From Phoronis australis (taxonomy: Eukaryota > Phoronida > Phoronidae): a stretch of DNA of 64,000 nt. How positions within the stretch are numbered: position 1 is the stretch's first letter; each line of letters begins with the position of its first letter. The notes beneath the pieces were generated by a model. It was not told the DNA's origin. It saw only the letters and a program-made list of their open reading frames with translations, and did not search any database. The stretch is taken from the NCBI GenBank assembly GCA_002633005.1, contig NMRA01000475.1, positions 188,001 through 252,000 on the forward strand. Reading direction: 5' to 3'. Positions 24,179 through 36,621 of this stretch are shown piece by piece. The position numbers and the translations under genes are program-made.

Positions 24179-25774
24179 CTGAAGTCGCAAGTTACTTGTT
24201 CGTTCTCAGCGTGGGGTTACAGTTATGCGTATAGAGCAATTCCTTTATACCCCACTTATTATATACATTACCGAGAGGTGAAGGTCATGTCCTTTATGTT
24301 AGTTTGGAATACAGTCAGAACTCAACGCATGCGTGATGGAATGCGGAGCAGGCCGCGGGATCTTTGTCAACTGAAGGTAGGTTTTGTTTGCTTTTTGCAG
24401 ACGGTCAAGTTATCGATGTCATATCTCGACATGCTGTTTATTAAGTTTTATTTTTAATTCAGTTTGGAGAGGGGGTAAAACCGGTCTAAGTTTGCTAAAG
24501 GATTCGAAATAAACAATAGACACGTGACACGACCTCACAAATATCTTTCAAGTAAAACAAAAAAATCCGTGACTGGTAAAAACTTGTGTATTAACGATAT
24601 TTCAAACCTTATTCACAAAAAATTGGCCGCTTTTACAATATTTCACAAACATCTAGCAAAGTACCTTATTTTCATTCTCAGGAAACTTCAAATACGGAAT
24701 GTATACCATGTAACCAGAAAAAAATTAGCGCTACCACCTTCAAGAGCGTGGAAATTAGTTTACTGCATATCCGAGGTCAAAGACATAGAGCAGCTCCGTA
24801 TGTACCCCCAGTCCTTTCATTCACCGAGTAGACATAATATTGAGTCATCGAGGTGCAAATGCCATGGAAAGATGCCGCGGAAAACGAAGATAAAACGTTG
24901 CTTTTATCTTGAGGGAGTTGTGCGTCTACATGCATACCACCGTACGTTTAGAACGAATCGCTGCCGGCACCGCCTCTGTGACATTTAAAAAGGGTCTCAT
25001 TAAAATCAACTAAGGGGTTATTTTCCTATGAATGTACCTGTCTTAAAAATCATGTTATTTTGACTTAAAAAGGTTGTAACGTAATAATAATAATGACACC
25101 TAAATTTTTACTAATTTACATAGTCTGTTTTTTATATATGAGTTAGAATGAAGGACACTAAATTATGTTTGAAATAACCTTAAAAAACCCAGCAGCAATT
25201 GACACCACGTGCATCACATATAACACATGGTGATATCTCGCGAAGTTTTGCGTGATGTTGCGTTTTCGCGTTCTATGAACGCACTCCCGATTTGGCAGTT
25301 CTTGTAATGCTAATGACAAACAAAAGTTCTTAGACCAAAAATGTGTCGTTTCCCGGCGATACTAGGAGGGAATTTACCCGTCTGTCGCGAGGCGGACGCA
25401 GTCTTGTAGATTATGTATATTATCCACAGAACTATTTGATTTAATGGCTAGTGGCAATCTGGATAACGCGGTCTACTGCATTACGGATTTGCTGCGGCAG
25501 TGTGCCGTATCAACCATGAAAACTTATAAACACCTCAACAAAAGTTCGGAAATTTGTGTTCACTCGTCCGTATTTTCATTACCTTTGGTTTATTTAAATC
25601 ATGTTGCATACCAATGGAAAGTTCAGTCATTTTTCCCTGTTTTTGCCAAGCAGTGTCATCACATGTGATAGCATGGCATGGAACTCCTGCTGTTAGCAGG
25701 CCCTGTATGAATAGCAATTATGCAAATTGTGTTTGGAGTGCCCAGTTTGCAGCTTTCTTCTAATGTAAAAATCC
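24179..25774. other. Upstream of the ninjurin gene; initiation exon not found
   Basis: Should contain the missing first exon(s) and promoter of the ninjurin gene. Several short minus-strand ATG frames were checked; none ends at a convincing phase-0 donor. No other gene recognised. Confidence 0.35.
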
Positions 25775-26000
25775 ATTGTTCTGGCTCCATATGGAATGGC
25801 CCGCATGGAGACTTGAACCCTATAGAACACCTGTGAGACCAACTCGGACTGATTTACGGCACTTATTGACTCATGAGTGGAATGCCATCACACAACAACG
25901 GGTCGCCAGGCTAGTAAACAGCATGCAAAGGAGGTGTGTCGCTGTAGTTTATGAAATTTGCTCGTCAACCCCAATTCCGAGAACACTATCACTACTGTGT
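25775..26000 (+). pseudogene. Tc1/mariner transposase C-terminal fragment
   Basis: One frame reads DLNPIEHL, a stop in place of the usual W, then DQLG: the D34E-type catalytic end of Tc1 transposases. Another frame continues EWNAITQQRVARLVNSM then QRRCVAVV, the usual C-terminal segment. Frameshift and stop make it a dead fragment. TIRs not located. Confidence 0.75.
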
Positions 26001-26917
26001 ATCAGTCAGTTGTTCGATAAATAAAGTGTTTAAGGTTATCTCAAACCTTATTTAGTGGCCTCCATTCTAACTCGTATATCAAAAAACTAAGCTTTGTCAA
26101 CAAAAAGTATATATTTTCTGAAAGAAAAAAGATCAGGGAATATAAAAATATGTTTTTTATTTATGCACCATTATTTTTTTACGTTAACACCTTTTTTAAG
26201 TCAAATTTAATTTTTGAGAAAGCTGCATTCCTAACAAAATAACCCCTCAACCGATTTTAACCCTTTTTAAATGAAAACTTCACCAGTTATCTCAAAAACG
26301 CTATTAGGCATAAATTTTGGGCAACTTAAATGGAACTATCTGTACTAATTACTTAATTAATATTTTATTTCGACAATCCTAAAGAGGTCTGGAAATTAAT
26401 TAAACGCAATGTGCGGGCATCTTCTTCTACAATTAGTCCGCAGAAATGGCACGACTCTTTCAAGGATTTATTAAACCAAACTTTTTCTATTGACCACTAT
26501 TTTGAGTGGACTGGCCACGCAGGATATGATTGAACACGATAGTTCCTGTTAAAAGTGTACTAATAATTACCCAGTTGATCTTAACACTTCTCAAATATAC
26601 GAGGCCATTGAACAATTTACTAATGGCAGAGGGGGGGGGGGTTATGATGACGTTATTTTTGAAATGCTGAAGTGCAGTAAAGTAACGATAGTGCCAGTCT
26701 TGCATAAGTTATTTAATGCGACTTTTGATTCTGGGTATTATCCCCAGACTTGTGTGACGCAATGCTTACTCCAGTGCATAAACAAGGTACTATCAATGAC
26801 AAAAATAACTATACATGTATTTCCCTCCTGTCTGCACCGGGAAATATTTTTATCAGACTTTTAAATAACAGTCTTTATTGCTGGGCTGAAAATAATGATA
26901 AACGTTCTGAGTCTTAA

Positions 26918-29028
26918 AGGAGAATGCCACCGAAAAAACAACCTATTTTGTATCAATTTAGATTGAGTAGTTCCACTCGATAACAGCAAGTACTGCCTAA
27001 CGTTCAGTAACTCTAGGACCTCGCTAAAAAGCAAGACTTCGCGAGATTACATGAGATATTGCCGTGCATTTTAAATGAGAACACGTGACTTTGACTAGGT
27101 CTTAGGTAGGTCCTAGCGTAGGTCCTAGCGTCTACTGAACGCACGCCAGCTCTTTTACCTGACACTTGACGGCAGACGGAGGTGTTGAAATTAACCAATG
27201 ACGTCAGAGGTTCGAATGCAGTCTGTTCAGCAGTACACAACACGCTTACTGGTGTCATCTTATCGCTTAAACTCATCGTTTTACACCAATAAATCACCAA
27301 AATTCGATGTAAAACCCTTAAAAATACATCGAGTTATTAAACAAACGTGTTATTTTATTTCGCTGTTACGGATTTTTAGGTATTTGAACGTAAAGTTCGG
27401 CAGGCCAATTTACCGCAAGGTCGGTCGCGGGAGTTTGGGGTCTGTTTGATGATAAATCCAAATAATTCGTCTGTAAAATACAGACAGGAGAACATAGCTG
27501 CATGTTGTAATTTTTGACTTGCGATTTTTTAAGTTCTAAACACACGAAACGCTTGCTATCTCTGCCAGTGGCTCGGAACCCGATCAGGCCCATCGCGGCC
27601 GAACTGAAGACATCACGAACATAAACTAGCCAAAGTTGGAAACTAAACTTCCAGTCACGAAAAGACTATATTAGTGAGGCAGAGAAAAAATGTGCACGCT
27701 GATCATTTTGGTGAATTAGCCGCGAAACTGCAAATCTACTTACTTGCTCGTCGGGGGCCGCGAAGTCAGCCGTTACCATTCCACAGAATCGTCAGGACAA
27801 AAGTTGTACAATAACAATGATTCGAATAATGCATAAGAATATCTAAATAAAGATCCCCCTAACATCTGACCATAGTATGTAAAATGGAGTTATTGTTTCA
27901 CAATAGCTGTCTATCAGCAAACACTGAATTAGCATAAACTCACACGGCCTCGGTGCCCGGTCAATTAGCCGGTTTATAGCATCTAAAGCCGGTAACGCAG
28001 TGATTCTCAGAACACTCCAAGGCATTACAAATTGTACCTAATGAGACAGACTTTGTTTCAGTTTTATAAGCATTAGTTAGGTTGAGAATAATTCATTTTA
28101 ACGGAAACACTTAACGCTCAATATAAACGTCAACGTGGCAATTCGCAATCCCGACTTAGACGAGTGCTCATCCGACGAAGACTTCACAGGTCGATTGTTA
28201 GGTTTCACAGGAATACACTGATCAAGAAATAATAGAGAGGCTCCGTGAACGTGCACAGACAACGGAACATACGGAGAGTTCCGAATACCGTTTGAATGAC
28301 TTGTCATGGTGTCAGTGAGCTAACTGCACGATAATGGAACGACTATCGCTTCCGTTTGCTGCCACGAAATTCCGCAAGTGAAACGAATTCTTGGAGAAGC
28401 GCAGATGTGTCTCACAGACTATCCTGGTTTTGCACCGCATCGAAAAAAGGTGTGCTGACGACATTTTTTAGGCTTTGAAAAATATTTGGCAAAAACATCC
28501 TACTCCCGGAGGGCCAAACAGAAGCCCAACGAACAAGCCAGTCATCAAACAGGTTATAGAAAACGTTATGTTCTCACTCCTTGAATTAGTTGTAATTGTT
28601 TATGTTTTCATGGCCAACTACAATTATCCATAATCGAAAATTGATCAACAACCGATCAGACGAAATGCAGGCCACTGCAAGACGTGGAGGAGTTTTACGA
28701 CCTCATACTAGGTATCAACGGCATACTATTCATTCTTCACTACCGCGAGCCACTTCCAAAGCTTTATGGACTCTCGAGGAAACCGAAAAAACAATATACC
28801 TGTTTTCCTCGCAGCTTCATAGTTCACACAAGCGGGAACGATTCACCACACCATAGGGACACAGGCTCACTCTGCCGAAGAACCACTCTCGTCGCTGCGT
28901 CGTTTCTCATCTTCCTCACAGGTTAACGCGACACCTCTCAGCGAGGTAAGATTGACCGTATACGAGGTGATGTGGATTTAGACCGATCAAGACGGTAAAA
29001 GACTAATTAAATCAGCTGGCATTCTCCT
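26918..29028 (+). mobile_element. TTAA-flanked TIR element, copy 1, inserted in the LINE
   Basis: TTAA at 26914-26917 and 29029-29032; inverted ends AGGAGAATGCCA on both sides. Removing the element and one TTAA brings the flanking RT segments KRSES and AGFGKG back into the same frame, which supports a 4-bp TTAA target duplication (piggyBac style). The termini do not begin CCY as in classic piggyBac. A second, inverted copy is at 42705-44309 with extensive internal similarity. No transposase domain seen; likely non-autonomous. Confidence 0.85.
27001..27141. mobile_element. CGTTCAGTA MITE, copy A (nested)
   Basis: Inverted ends CGTTCAGTAACTCTAGGACC and CGTTCAGTAGACGCTAGGACC, about 140 bp, non-coding, inserted in TTAA-element copy 1. 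Copies B, C and a partial D are at 44340-44480, 47662-47783 and 60150-60190. The internal motif cgcgaagtcttgctttttag is shared among A, B and C. Confidence 0.8.
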
Positions 29029-29994
29029 TTAAGCTGGCTTTGGAAAGGGCTACTCTACGTTGACCAAGTGTTTACACTTCAAGCTATGTGTCACAAGTAT
29101 TTGAGTCGGCAAAATGCTAAATTTTACTGCGCTTTTGTTGACCTCTCAAAGGCATTTACTTGAATCCCTCATAATTTACTCTTCTACAGATTGAAAAATA
29201 TCGATGTACACGGTAAGCTTTTCATCATACTCCGCTCTATGTATGATAAATTGCGCACTTGCGTGAAAGCTCAAGGTGGTCTTTCAGAGTTCTTTGGTTG
29301 AACTGTTGGAACTCGCATGGTTTGTTTGATCAGCCCACTATTTGTGTCGTATCTAAATGAATTTCTGGATCAACTGGCTGCGAATAGTTATATTAATAGT
29401 ACATATCTCATCGAGCAAATGCCAAGAGTCAATTCTCTGGTGTACGCAGAGAACATGGTGTTGTTCCTCTACCGCCGTCAAATTACAACGCATCCTAAAA
29501 TGTTTGGCAGAATTTTACTAATTGTTGGCCATGCAAATTAACTTGAAGAAAGCCAAATTGATCGTTTTCGGAAATGGCGGTCCCCTAAGACGATATGAGA
29601 AATGGTTCTACAAATGGAACTTTGGTCGATGTGGTGTCTCATTACAAACACCTTGGACTGTTTATTGCCCCCCAAAAGTTTCGAGGACCAAAGCCATTAA
29701 AACATTATCTAGTCAACCAAATAACTGAAAGCTGCCTCTGCAATTTGTAAATTGAAGGGTAGATGTCGTGATCTACCTCTTTCGATAGCCTTTCACCTGT
29801 TCGATAAAATGGTTTACCCCTCTTTGCGCTGATATCAAAAAATGGAAAATATTCATATCAAGTTTTGTAAACGCATTTTAAGAGTAGGCAGTTCTTGTTC
29901 TAACTCGGCAGTTATGGGAGAATGTGATCGATTCCCATTGTTTTCTAAATATTTTTTATCCTGTGTGAAATATTGGTTCAAAGTACTGAGGATA

Positions 29995-30483
29995 CAGTGG
30001 CAGATCTACGATTTCAGTAAGGGGGGGGGGGGNNNNNNNNNNNNNNNNNNNNNNNNNNNNNNNNNNNNNNNNNNNNNNNNNNNNNNNNNNNNNNNNNNNN
30101 NNNNNNNNNNNNNNNNNNNNNNNNNNNNNNNNNNNNNNNNNNNNNNNNNNNNNNNNNNNNNNNNNNNNNNNNNNNNNNNNNNNNNNNNNNNNNNNNNNNN
30201 NNNNNNNNNNNNNNNNNNNNNNNNNNNNNNNNNNNNNNNNNNNNNNNNNNNNNNNNNNNNNNNNNNNNNNNNNNNNNNNNNNNNNNNNNNNNNNNNNNNN
30301 NNNNNNNNNNNNNNNNNNNNNNNNNNNNNNNNNNNNNNNNNNNNNNNNNNNNNNNNNNNNNNNNNNNNNNNNNNNNNNNNNNNNNNNNNNNNNNNNNNNN
30401 NNNNNNNNNNNNNNNNNNNNNNNNNNNNNNNNNNNNNNNNNNNNNTTTAAACCCCCTGAAACCCCCCTGTAGATCCGCCTCTG
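29995..30483. mobile_element. CAGTGGCGGATC-type TIR element in the LINE, contains the assembly gap
   Basis: Inverted ends CAGTGGCAGATCTAC and, from the right, CAGAGGCGGATCTAC. Direct repeats GGATA (29990-29994 and 30484-30488) flank it. Dropping the insert and one GGATA joins the LINE frame ...WFKVLRI to PSNRVV, as expected at that place, so a 5-bp duplication is likely. G-rich left interior and C-rich right interior. Related ends occur at 34915, 48982 and 53447. Confidence 0.78.
30033..30445. other. Assembly gap (413 N)
   Basis: Run of N inside the TIR element, directly after a poly-G tract, which may have caused the assembly break. Gap length may be nominal. Single N bases also occur at about 35449 and 42606. 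Confidence 0.99.
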
Positions 30484-31152
30484 GGATACCTAGTAATCGT
30501 GTAGTAAACGCAGCTCAGGACATTTTTTTTTCAGTCAGATTTGATCGGAAGATCTTATAGCTGCGCAAGTTTTGTAAGGAAACTTTTGTCTGTATGTGGT
30601 TTTTCAGATGTATGGATTAATCAGGGTGTGAATGAACCAAGCGTATTTCTTAACAGTTTTTTCCCGGCGTGTCAGTGTCTGCTATTTGCAAGGGTGGCAA
30701 TCTGATATCGAATCTGACGCAAAACTGTCTTACTATTTGGTTTTAAACAATGTATTGTTTAGAGAATTATTTAGAAATAGTGTCCAACGTGTTTTTATCC
30801 AGTCTCTGGCTCGATTGCCATGCTCAGAACATTCGATACTTGTGGAATGAGATCGCCGCATATTCCCTATGAAAATAGGTTGTGCAAGTTATGTAATTTG
30901 GGATGCGTAGGGGACGAATACCATGTCGTGTTAGTCTGCGGTGGAAACCTAGACCCTCGGGTTCTGTATATAAGTGATAGCTTTTGTCATTCTCAGACAA
31001 CATCTAAATTTGAATCTCTCATGAGAACTCCGGATACCTCGCTTCTAAAATTCATGCAACACGCTCTCAAGCGTCACAGCTTACTATCCAGTTTTAACGC
31101 ACCTGACAATGTATATATTTCAATAACTCGGTTCAAGCCTTTCGGAATATAG

Positions 31153-33484
31153 GCCCGGTTAATTTGATCACAGCAGAGTGAATATGATCGAAAGACAATA
31201 GAGGGAGTAAGGACTGGGGAAATTGACATTGCCTTCCGTATTTCTAACCGCACGCCTACGGGAAACTCACCTTCAAAGCCCTGGGGGAGGGAGGCAGTGC
31301 CGATGAGATGCGAATTGTTTGGCATAGCTTTGTATCGCTTTTTAGCGTTTTTGTATCAGTATGGGACTTCATTTTAATGTAAGCAGGTGTGAATATTGTA
31401 ATGAAAAATCATTATTTTTGCTTGGTACAGCTTTGGCTCTGTGGGTATGAATATATACTCGGGAACCCAATGGTCGTCCGCCTAAGCATAAAACCGGCTT
31501 GTTGTCGTACTCACCCAATTATTCCACTTCAAAGTTATGCTCTGCATAGAACTTGATTTGACTCTCACAAATCCATAGTATTAGTTGATTCAAAAGTTTT
31601 GTTTTATTTATGCCGAGTTGTTTGAAGTGTGCATTGCTTTTCGGCAACCATTTTATAATGACTCCTACGTTCGTCATATACTGCCGCCTTTTGAAAGAAC
31701 AGAAAACCACACATAAAAAGGCCAAGGAAATAGTGGAAAGTGGTTTACAGCAATTCTACTTCAACCACAAACTGTTTTACTAGTTTGATATCAATTTTTA
31801 AATTGATTAAAATTGATTTAGAATTTCAGTTCTGGAAAATAAATCGCAATTGTTTTATTCCAGATAGACCTTACTTATTTTGTATTTGTGAGCTCTTTAT
31901 TTGACTTTTTGCTCTTGTTGTTCTTAATAGTACCACTTATCTATGCTGTCTTTCTTTTTATTTTCAGTTTCTCTTCATTCTCTGTTACACCTTGTCAGCC
32001 AAAACAGAAAATGTAACCCTTTGAGACTTTTTCGGCGCAAGTTGATCATTGAACCTGTTGTTCTAATTGTTCTAATAAATTACCCAATATCGTATTGTTT
32101 GATTTTTTCTCACCTTTAACAGGCTTCTGAAATCATAAATAAATAAATAAATACCCAAGTTGCATTTGCATTTTATTGCTCAATCTCTTCTTTATTTTTG
32201 ATTATGTCATGCTGTGTTGTATGCAGTAACAATGCAATATAGTGAAATAAAGTCAATGTTTTACTTTATTGGTGGCCATTCTCTATCAATTCAAGTATTT
32301 TAATTTTCTTCAAATAAATTCAAAATGCTTTGACCAAAATTTTCAACATAAATCTTGAGCTCAGTACTTTGTTTTGCAATAAAAAACAAGTGGACAATAT
32401 TTTGATGACCAAGGCGTGGGCCGAAACTGTTAAGCACCCAGCGTGTTCCATTTGTCTGCTGCGTTTTTCCTTTGGCCTAACAGGTGTCGGTCAGTGCCTG
32501 GGACAAACAGATACATTGCATAAACAATCTCTGGGTTGTTTTTTGTTCCGTCTGAAGAAAATTTAATTTCGAAAATATCTTCTGAAAATGAACAAAAAAG
32601 TGCATTAGTAAAATCTACAAGTTTTTAAGTGATCTCAAAAAAGCAGTCGGTAAATGCATTAATTTTAGTTTCGGTTCTTCCATGCGTGTTTCTACCGAGA
32701 GGTTAGTACCTAAGGTGCAGACGAGCACTACAAATTGGAACGCTAAGTCCCGCGTGGCTGCGCTGCACGCGAAAGAAGATGGCGGACGACCTTTGGAGCC
32801 TGACGACGATAGGTATCCGGACTATACTAAAACGTGATATTAAAAAATACCTGATATGTGTCACTCATATTTTGACCCTTCCTTCAATGGGTATTGGTAC
32901 CCATTTAGCTCTAGTTAATTACAAACAGGGATTGTATTTTAAAGGGTACAAAAAGCAGACACAATTCTAGCTCTTTGTATTTTTCTCGTTTTGCTATGTA
33001 AAATGGTCTCAAGTCTGGAGTCTCACCTTACTCCCCCAAACCCTTAAGTTGCCTTTTGATGCTTTCATTAAAGGTAAGGTGCTTATGTTGACTTTTGACA
33101 GGTATTCCGTGGCCAGATGTGGTATTTTGGTCTTTGACACTAAAAAAATTACGTTCGCACTTCTCTCTGCTTTGAAGCCGATTTTCATCCTGTCGCTCGA
33201 TTTTGAAATTTGTCAAACTCGATTTGTAATTTATGGAAAGCCAAAGCGGAAAACATCCATCACACATACTTCCTATGCAAGATTTAAAAACCGCCAAAAC
33301 ATTATTCTTACTCTGCAGGAACACAAAATGCCACAAAACCAAAATTTTCAATGATGCAATAATTACAAAAACAGTTCAAAACGGTAATTTGTCTATGCAA
33401 GAACAAAAAACAAATCAATACCAAAATTTATTAAGTTAGGTCCAAAAATTCACTGTGCATGACCGAAAATTCAAACCGCCAGAA
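31153..33484. other. Unassigned region downstream of the LINE
   Basis: AT-rich. An AAAT run lies at about 32137-32152. A start codon in good context at 32779 (aagatggcgg) is followed after 34 nt by GGTATCC, which could be a short first exon, but no following exon was identified. Confidence 0.35.
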
Positions 33485-33720
33485 ACAAAAATTTATCACG
33501 CCAGAAAATTTTCAGGCCAGCAAACCACACGATCACAACTCCACAAGCTTGAGGGCTGAGCGTGAACAATGTCTCGCCGACGGCCGTCATATTATCTGCA
33601 TAAAAGAATGTCTTGATAGTCAGGTTATATGGAAGGTCATTTATGTATTTCAGAAAAAGAAATGGTCTGAGGGCACAAAAATGACGTACTTGACCTGCGT
33701 TGATTAATACTAGTGGAAAG
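33485..33720 (-). pseudogene. LINE reverse-transcriptase fragment
   Basis: Minus-strand translation contains LRPFLFLKYINDLPYNL followed by FFYADNMTAVGE. This matches the RT motif B to motif C region (GPLLFLIYINDLP ... FADDT) of Jockey/CR1-type elements, with YADN replacing YADD. Only about 230 bp remain. Confidence 0.72.
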
Positions 33721-34589
33721 TGCTGAGGGAGCATGCGCGTAACCAGGGGGATTACCAAAGAGAACATTAGACGTAATCTGAGTAAATGTCCCACATTCCC
33801 AATATTAATAGCCCACTAAATGCAATTATGAAAACTTCTATTGGTAAAAAAGTTCCTTTAGGTGCTACATGCATCGGTTGTAGTAATAATTATCTGACGC
33901 ATTCTACTTAGCATATGTTTTGAACTATTATGACATGTCTATGACGTAGTACGCTTCAACGGCATAGCCAACAGCTATTTGCGTTGTCATCATCACACGA
34001 TATGGAAGGTCCTAAGAGTTTTGAGGTCTTCACAGTTTACTGAAAGAACTTCTGGTCGGTTGAGTGGTTACATGAAAGATAGGCCTATCACATTTGCAAC
34101 GTTTATTTGGTGGCACGCCTTCGTGGTAGCCGAAGAAGCACTATTGGTGCGATTCTACTGCAGACAACAAATCCTTGGTGTGGTTGGTGATACGCCAACC
34201 TTTTGAGTCATAGCTACAGAAAACCTGTGAAGGTCGTGGATCGTCCTTCCATGTTTTTCAAAGTGTCCACGTACACCAGCGTGGCCTCTTTGACCATCGC
34301 GTAAATTTGATGACATCGACAGCCCAGTCCTGCAGTCTGAAGCAGGCGCGCTCCGTGAAAGAATTTATTATAACCTTTGATTTGAAGGAACAAACCACGG
34401 ATGTTATAGGACAAAAACTAATACATATAAAAACATAGGCCTTGGCATATTGCTCATCGTCTTGCCAAGTAGGTAGGAACGACAGATGAGTTCCTGACCC
34501 TGTTCGAGTCCTAGTTTCTTGCCAACTTTCACGACTTCTGTATCAGTATCACCCCTTTTACATTCTTCGGTCAAATCTGTAGCACATCT

Positions 34590-34864
34590 TCACTTTTTGT
34601 TAGTGCCGTTGCTGAGCGAAATGCATTTGTTGTCTGAATGTTCCGCATTACTGCAGGATGCTGTTCTTCCACATGCGATGAGACACTGTACTTTGCGTGA
34701 CGCCATAGATGACGTTAGCGCTACCAGATCGCTAGGAAGGTCTGTTTCTATTTTGAAATGGATTCCATGTGCTTTTGAGAAATAATTTCTTCTAGCAGCA
34801 AATTTAACACAGTCGATAGATTGACTGTCTTGCAATGCCTTACAATACAGGAACGCGGTGATAT
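34590..34864 (-). CDS. Possible exon with a PAN/apple-like cysteine pattern
   Basis: After a good acceptor (ctacttacag at 34874-34865) a minus-strand frame stays open for about 90 codons. It contains KVQCLIACGRTASCSN then KCISLSNGT, a C-x3-C-x5-C spacing with trailing C as in PAN/apple modules of secreted invertebrate proteins. It lies downstream of the signal-peptide-like exon at 36621-36545, but the intron phases do not match (that exon ends in phase 2; this frame needs two extra bases). It could be an exon of a decayed lectin-type paralogue or unrelated. Confidence 0.28.
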
Positions 34865-34914
34865 CTGTAAGTAGAGCAACGGTCACTTTGATGTCAATGT
34901 TGTGACATGTATTG

Positions 34915-34950
34915 CAGTGGCGGATCTAGGATATCACAAGGCGGGGGGGC
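34915..34950. repeat. Left end of a CAGTGGCGGATC-type TIR element
   Basis: CAGTGGCGGATCTAGGAT followed by a G-rich tract matches the ends of the elements at 29995 and 53447. No matching right end was found nearby. Confidence 0.5.
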
Positions 34951-36544
34951 AACATTTTGTCCGGCTGTAAGCATTTGCGCCAAACACGATTGTTGATGCG
35001 TATAGCACCGAATGGAGGGAGGTCGGGAGGGGGGGTTTATGTATGTTTATGTATTTAGAGACCTAATTGTTTGCGGTCCACAGCGTTTGCGCGCGAAACC
35101 TACTTCATTTTGTAATGCTTATTACATGTTTTATATTTTGTGCAATCGGTTCTTAACAAATTTTTTGTATTTAAAATATTCTTCAAATGCCCAAAAGACC
35201 AAATCCGTTTTTCGTGTTGGCAATAATGACGGGATTACTTTGGAAATCGTCTTAAGTTAAGGTTTGAAAAAGAGAGAATTATGAGTTTCTGAGTGATTCA
35301 CTAAGGCTTCAATTAAAATTCACATCTTACCAACAGCTTCTGTTTTTTCATCGTCACTCAGATTCCATTTTCTTTAAAAAATGAAGTAAATTTTCTTCAT
35401 AGCACAGTAGTGCAGACGACGGAAACGGGGTCGTAGTGCGCAGCGCCANCTCCCCCCTAATTCACACACACACGCACACATTTAAAGAATTCACCCGTAC
35501 AAAGTAATTTTGGTGACATAATTTTTGGCATCCCAATAGAGTGAATTTCTTAAAGATACTCCCCAAAAGGTCAAAATCAAACCCTAAATGCGTAACGTGC
35601 ATAACGTATCCCTGTCTGAAAGTGACCGTTAGTTATAAAGCGTGGACCTAAGTTTCAGACGGCTGCCTCCTCCCCGGGATTTGTCTCCCAAACAGCAAAG
35701 TCTATGCGTGTGTGGGTGAGCAAAATTGATGATGACCGGGTGGTGAGGCGTAAATGATGCTGACAGGTAGCAATCTGAAATTTGGGACTATGAGGGACAA
35801 GGGCTCTGCGAAGTCGACTAAGTTTGTAACCCCCTCCTCTAATGTTTACCTGAGTTCTCACAGCGTTATTCGCGAGCAACAAGTGATGTCTGTACCCTGG
35901 AAAGGGTTGAGTGCCAAAATATGTGCTCAACGCTCACTAGATTCGTAGCAAGGTTTGGCTGTGGATCCGCGATTTTTACCGGTTGAGAAAACACATCTTT
36001 TATAAGGCTCATTTGAAACATGAAAACGCATTAGATATTACAATGGGTATATGCATCACGCATCATGCATTTGTGGAAAAAGGCTTTAGACGTCCATTTT
36101 GGTTCCTGTTCATTTACTCCCCTTGACCACATAAGCTCAGTTGCATTCAACCGTCCCGTCAATGATTCACTCAACATGGGTTGCGTACCAAGTTTATTGT
36201 AAGAAAAGATCTCGCAAGAACACGTAAACACGCCCGTGAAAGGCCAGTGCTTCGCGACTAAGACCGAGACCTTACTAAAATAGATTAGCAAACTAGGAAT
36301 CACTCATTGAAGTGCAATTTTAGTCATTTTACTTGAAATTTTGTCAGTATCAAATTGTAGTGCGCAAGTGGAAATAATTTTCTGAGAAGGGATTGTGTTT
36401 GTGAAAACGCCTGTGCTGATCGGAAGAGAGAAAAATACCCGCCTTGAACTCGTGTGTGTCACCTCCCACCATTAAGGTGTAACGAATACTTCTGACACAA
36501 CAAAGCTAACTGTGAGCTTTGATTTATTTTAGAGGTCTACTCAC

Positions 36545-36621
36545 CTTGCAACGGTTTGCTGTTCTAGCCAAAATATGATGATAAATACAAGAAATGTGAA
36601 ACGAACACATTCTAGAGGTAT
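36545..36621 (-). pseudogene. Paralogous copy of a signal-peptide exon, start codon lost
   Basis: Exactly the same length (77 bp, ending phase 2 at GTGAGT) as the exon at 58934-58858, with shared core VFIIIFWL and QTV. The ATG of the other copy is ATA here and no in-frame upstream ATG replaces it. Flanking non-coding sequence is also similar over about 36340-36800. Either a relic of a duplicated secreted-protein gene or a copy using another start. Confidence 0.6.

Larger units (their letters stand above)
26355..31152 (+). mobile_element. Degenerate non-LTR retrotransposon (CR1/L2-like LINE) with nested insertions
   Basis: RT remnants in several frames. Before the first insertion: FDNPKEVWKLIKRNVRASSS, KKGN-like segment TPVHKQGTINDKNNY and ISLLSAPGNIFIRLLNNSL. 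After it: AGFGKGYSTL, AKFYCAFVDLSKAF (RT motif A), TRMVCLISPLFVSYLNEFLD (motif B region) and VYAENMVLFL in place of the YADD box. The C-terminal part has FCKRILRVGSSCSNSAV and a cysteine motif RLCKLCNLGCVGDEYHVVL. Numerous stops and frameshifts, and YAEN instead of YADD, show it is inactive. It is interrupted at 26918-29028 and 29995-30483. An AAAT run at about 32137-32152 could be its 3' tail or belong to another element. The 5' end is not defined. Confidence 0.88.

Noticed and set aside
27198-27449. ORF in TTAA-element copy 1 resembling an ORF in copy 2 (43957-44199)
   Set aside because: The similarity is explained by the two being copies of one element; indels and no domain argue against coding.
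29842-30450. 202-codon ORF with a long X run
   Set aside because: Only the first 60 residues are real sequence (LINE C-terminal part); the rest is the N gap.
32779-32812. Possible first exon (ATGGCGGACGACC... then GTATCC)
   Set aside because: Good start context, but only 11 codons and no partner exon was found on the plus strand.
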